Origin: Ustilago trichophora
Lineage: Eukaryota > Basidiomycota > Ustilaginomycetes > Ustilaginales > Ustilaginaceae
Assembly (NCBI GenBank): GCA_900323505.1
Contig: OOIN01000003.1
Span: forward strand, 248,001-312,000
DNA: 64,000 bases
Direction of reading: 5' to 3'
The translations under genes were made by a program, and so were the position numbers. Below, one piece after another: positions 61,835-64,000 of this stretch (position 1 is the first letter of the stretch; each line of letters opens with the position of its first letter). The notes below the pieces were generated by a model that was given only the letters and a program-made list of their open reading frames with translations, ran no database searches and was not told the origin of the DNA.

Positions 61835-62362
61835 ATGTTCTCCGCCAAACAGACCATTTTCGCCGCTCTTACGGTGGCCATTCTCTCAGGCCCAGCTATG
61901 GCCGAGTGGCTCTCCGACGGCCCGGCCCAGTGGTTCAACCTCTGCTCAATTCAAGCTGAGGCCGAGGGAGAATTCGTGTGTTTCACCTATCCCACCGACA
62001 TAACGGCAGCCGGAGCTACCGGTAATTTCCAAGGATACGCCGATACTGGCGGCACAAGTGAGCATCCTGTATCACCTTAACCTTCCTCTGGTAGGCTGTG
62101 GTGGTTTGACCAAGGGAAAAGTAAACTGACTTATTCAATTGACTTACCGTGGGAACGTTAAACAGACTTCGCCCTGATCCCGAAGGGTAGCGGCGTAGGC
62201 GAGTATTCGACCATGAACACCGCCGATCGCCAAGTCACCGTTACTTGGCAAGGCGATGGTGCGGCCCACGTAGCGGTGCTAAAGCTACAGGGTGGTCGTT
62301 GGACCACGCAATATGATCAGGACGTCAAAAATCCCAATGGGCGCTGGACCATTCAGCTCTGA
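61835..62362 (+). CDS. Small secreted protein A, two exons
   Basis: Exons 61835-62057 and 62166-62362; the intron is 62058-62165 (108 nt, GTGAGC...ACAG, phase 1). The product is 139 residues. A signal peptide is clear: hydrophobic IFAALTVAILSG and a likely cut after Ala-Met-Ala23. The mature protein begins EWLSDGPAQWFNLC and has only two cysteines (37 and 49), the second in CFT. The C-terminal exon is polar and aromatic (VTVTWQGDGAAHVAVLKLQG). No enzyme family is recognised. Trp25, Asp, Gly-Pro, Cys37 and the CFT motif, and the phase-1 intron, are shared with protein B at 62967, so I infer homology. In a smut fungus such genes are candidate plant-interaction effectors; function is unknown. 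Confidence 0.8.
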
Positions 62363-62966
62363 ATACAGCTTCGACACACGCAACTCGGTGGGATTTTTGC
62401 TTCCGGGGTGGTTGCCGAGGACGGGTGTGTAAAGTTATGAATCTGTGGCAACGTGCGCATACTTGTCGAGCAGTTCAAATAAATCAGAGCAACAGAGCAA
62501 CGAGAAGGTGTCAAACTGCAATGTGATATGATGTTTGACCCACAGCGTAGTACGGGCAGCCTCGCAAAGCTGGCCCCGTCAAAAATCGGTGGCGATGCGG
62601 TGGACCTGGCGACACTTAGTGCTAGGGTGGGATGAGAGTCTGAGGCTCCGTGTAAGGGCGCAGATCCATGAAGATCTCGCAATTGTAATATTGCACAACA
62701 CAGTCAAGTAGAGGTGTACGATCGTGAACAGACCCGCGTCTGTTGCTGATTTGGCTATAAGAATCACACTCCGCCGCAGGTGCGGGATGAGTGCAAGTGA
62801 GCAAATTGCTTACACATGAGTGAGGACGAAAGAGAAGGGAAGAAAAGATAGGGGAAGAGGGATGGATTGACTTTTTCTGGAAGGATGTAAAGCGACATGG
62901 AAGAGTGTGGCTCGCTCATTCTTGAAACCAATCGCGTTGTTTTGATCCTCAGCACTGAAACGATAT
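62363..62966. other. Intergenic between convergent secreted-protein genes A and B
   Basis: 604 nt, no gene recognised. Short minus-strand frames here have no signal peptide or family features. Confidence 0.6.
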
Positions 62967-63509
62967 TCAGGGTACCTTTGCAGTCACAAAGATATGGGAT
63001 GCACCAGGAGAGCACAGAGTTGCTTTGAAGTCTTTGCAGCCGCAAGTAGGTTCTTTGACGATGACGTCTACGCAGTTGCCTGGCTTTTTGCTGGCGAAGA
63101 CGTAGATATCCCAGTATTTCCAGTCCACGACCGCTTTATCGTGGTCTCTAAAGTCCACCACAAAGCCTTCGTGTCGCATTAAAAGGGGGACATCGTGAAG
63201 CTTGTGTCAGTATCGTGAAACTGTGATTCACAGGGCTGGGAGAAAGTGGAATGTTGGAGTGTACTGAAAAATACCTTTCATATCGGGAGCGAGGTAGCCG
63301 AAAAAGGCAGAGGTCTCCTGACGATAGTCTTCCATCGTGAGTTCGCCAGCGACAGTAAAGCAGGCATGACGTGTGCCGACCCTGCTACCACCTCCTGCGC
63401 AGTACTGGCTGTATCCAGTGGGACCGAGATCGGTCTGCCAGCCGACACCGTCAGCATCAGCCCTGACGAAGGCAAAAGCGGTAGCGATAAGAGCGGCGTG
63501 AAATTTCAT
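62967..63509 (-). CDS. Small secreted protein B, two exons
   Basis: Exon 1 is 63275-63509 (ATG at 63509). The intron 63167-63274 (108 nt, GTATTT...GAAG, with a CTGAC branch-point-like motif) is inferred; exon 2 is 62967-63166. This gives 144 residues. The signal peptide is MKFHAALIATAFAFVRA. The mature protein has W-x-x-D-x-GP, Cys37, the HACFT motif, then GNC, TCGC and LCSPG, six or seven cysteines in all, suggesting disulfides. Exon 2 shares V-D-x-x-YW-x-I-x-V, NCV and LCSPGA-x-H with the partial gene at 63838. The acceptor used is the only one found that joins both exons in frame; an RNA test is needed for certainty. Function unknown; candidate effector. Confidence 0.72.
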
Positions 63510-63837
63510 CACCAGGTTGCTAATATCAGAAAGGGGCTGAACAGAAAAGGAAACGGAAATTCAGGATAGTGTGAACGAAAAGAGTGGCGAAAGACTCAAG
63601 TCAGAATCACACAGGGCCGAATCCTCATCGAAACGAAAGCAGACCAATCTTTCGGTGGGACTCCAACTACAACCCCTCATTTAGCCCAATGGCAACGCCG
63701 GCAACATGTCACAGACTTCATCTTTGGGCCAAAGTAGTTGTTGGTGGAACGCTGGTACGGTGATTGATTGCATCAAGCTTCGTTCTGCGAGGGTGCATTT
63801 GTGTGACTTTTTCTATATTGCCTCAAGGAGTGTGTTT
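63510..63837. other. Intergenic, promoter side of secreted protein B and 3' flank of gene C
   Basis: 328 nt, no gene recognised. Confidence 0.55.
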
Positions 63838-64000
63838 TCAGAAGGCATGAGCGGGTAGCGCAACGTGCTCTGCACCAGGGGAGCACAAGTGTCTTGTCTC
63901 GGTCTCAAAGCCAGCGTGGTTGTGGACGTGGGCAATGACGCAATTGGGAGAAGTATCGGTGTTTACGATCACTTTCCAGTAGTTGGTGTCCACTGTCATC
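63838..64000 (-). CDS. Small secreted protein C, C-terminal part, cut by the window end
   Basis: The last 163 bases on the minus strand encode about 54 residues and a TGA at 63838-63840. The fragment starts MTVDTNYWKVIVNTDTSPNC and ends HLCSPGAEHVALPAHAF. It aligns with exon 2 of protein B: V-D-x-x-YW-x-x-x-V, then NCV, then LCSPGA-x-H near the C-terminus. The first exon with its expected signal peptide would lie beyond the window. The frame is too short to stand out by length alone and was found by comparing the two regions. It is a tandem paralogue of B in the same orientation. Confidence 0.7.
   Translation of the reverse strand, partial: MTVDTNYWKVIVNTDTSPNCVIAHVHNHAGFETETRHLCSPGAEHVALPAHAF

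Overview
The window reads as nuclear DNA of a basidiomycete fungus, most likely a smut or a close relative (Ustilaginomycotina). It is gene-dense, with conserved housekeeping genes, short GTAAGT/GTGAGT-type introns, serine- and acid-rich spacers inside proteins, and a cluster of small secreted proteins at the right end. The organism call is inference; no search was run. I recognise 27 protein-coding loci, one 5S rRNA gene and one intron-containing tRNA-Leu. One locus is cut by the window end. No transposon, CRISPR array or prophage was seen.

Layout. 1-2506: non-coding, with three very long A/T homopolymers and a heptamer repeat. 2507-3666: mitochondrial NAD-isocitrate dehydrogenase subunit with a one-base frameshift. 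4115-4232: a solitary 5S rRNA. 5062-7320: a type-B carboxylesterase with a complete DPH4-like module (J domain plus DPH zinc finger) inside it. 8149-21441: Tra2-like splicing factor, RPL18, ISY1, VID27, eIF3d and Cdc7 kinase. 22309-28620: SAP18, a divergent RPS12/RPS11 pair, and clathrin light chain. 29079-39041: PP4 catalytic subunit, D-2-hydroxyglutarate/D-lactate dehydrogenase, a MIX23/Cid2-family protein and VPS41. 39468-39571: tRNA-Leu(AAG). 40468-61263: NDUFA13/GRIM-19, NOP14, TIP41, NUP42-like nucleoporin, SKI8-like WD40 protein, an FBXO21-like gene broken by one in-frame TAG, NOB1, OGG1 and GLE1. 61835-64000: three small secreted-protein genes of one family, the last truncated by the window edge.

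Functional themes. Many genes serve RNA and ribosome work: RPL18, RPS11, RPS12, eIF3d, NOP14 and NOB1 (40S maturation), Tra2-like and ISY1 (splicing), GLE1 and NUP42 (partners in mRNA export), and SKI8 (exosome cofactor). PP4 and TIP41 belong to PP2A-type phosphatase signalling. These are ordinary scattered eukaryotic neighbours, often in divergent pairs with shared promoters, not operons.

The most unusual locus is the esterase/DPH4 nested gene. The insert sits between the catalytic Glu and His loops and leaves all three catalytic motifs intact. A 537-nt in-frame GT-AG interval matches the insert almost exactly, so splicing versus retention could give a plain esterase or a DPH4-containing protein. 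The tandem secreted-protein family at the right edge is the other accessory feature. Coordinates of multi-exon genes span introns; exon limits are in the evidence.
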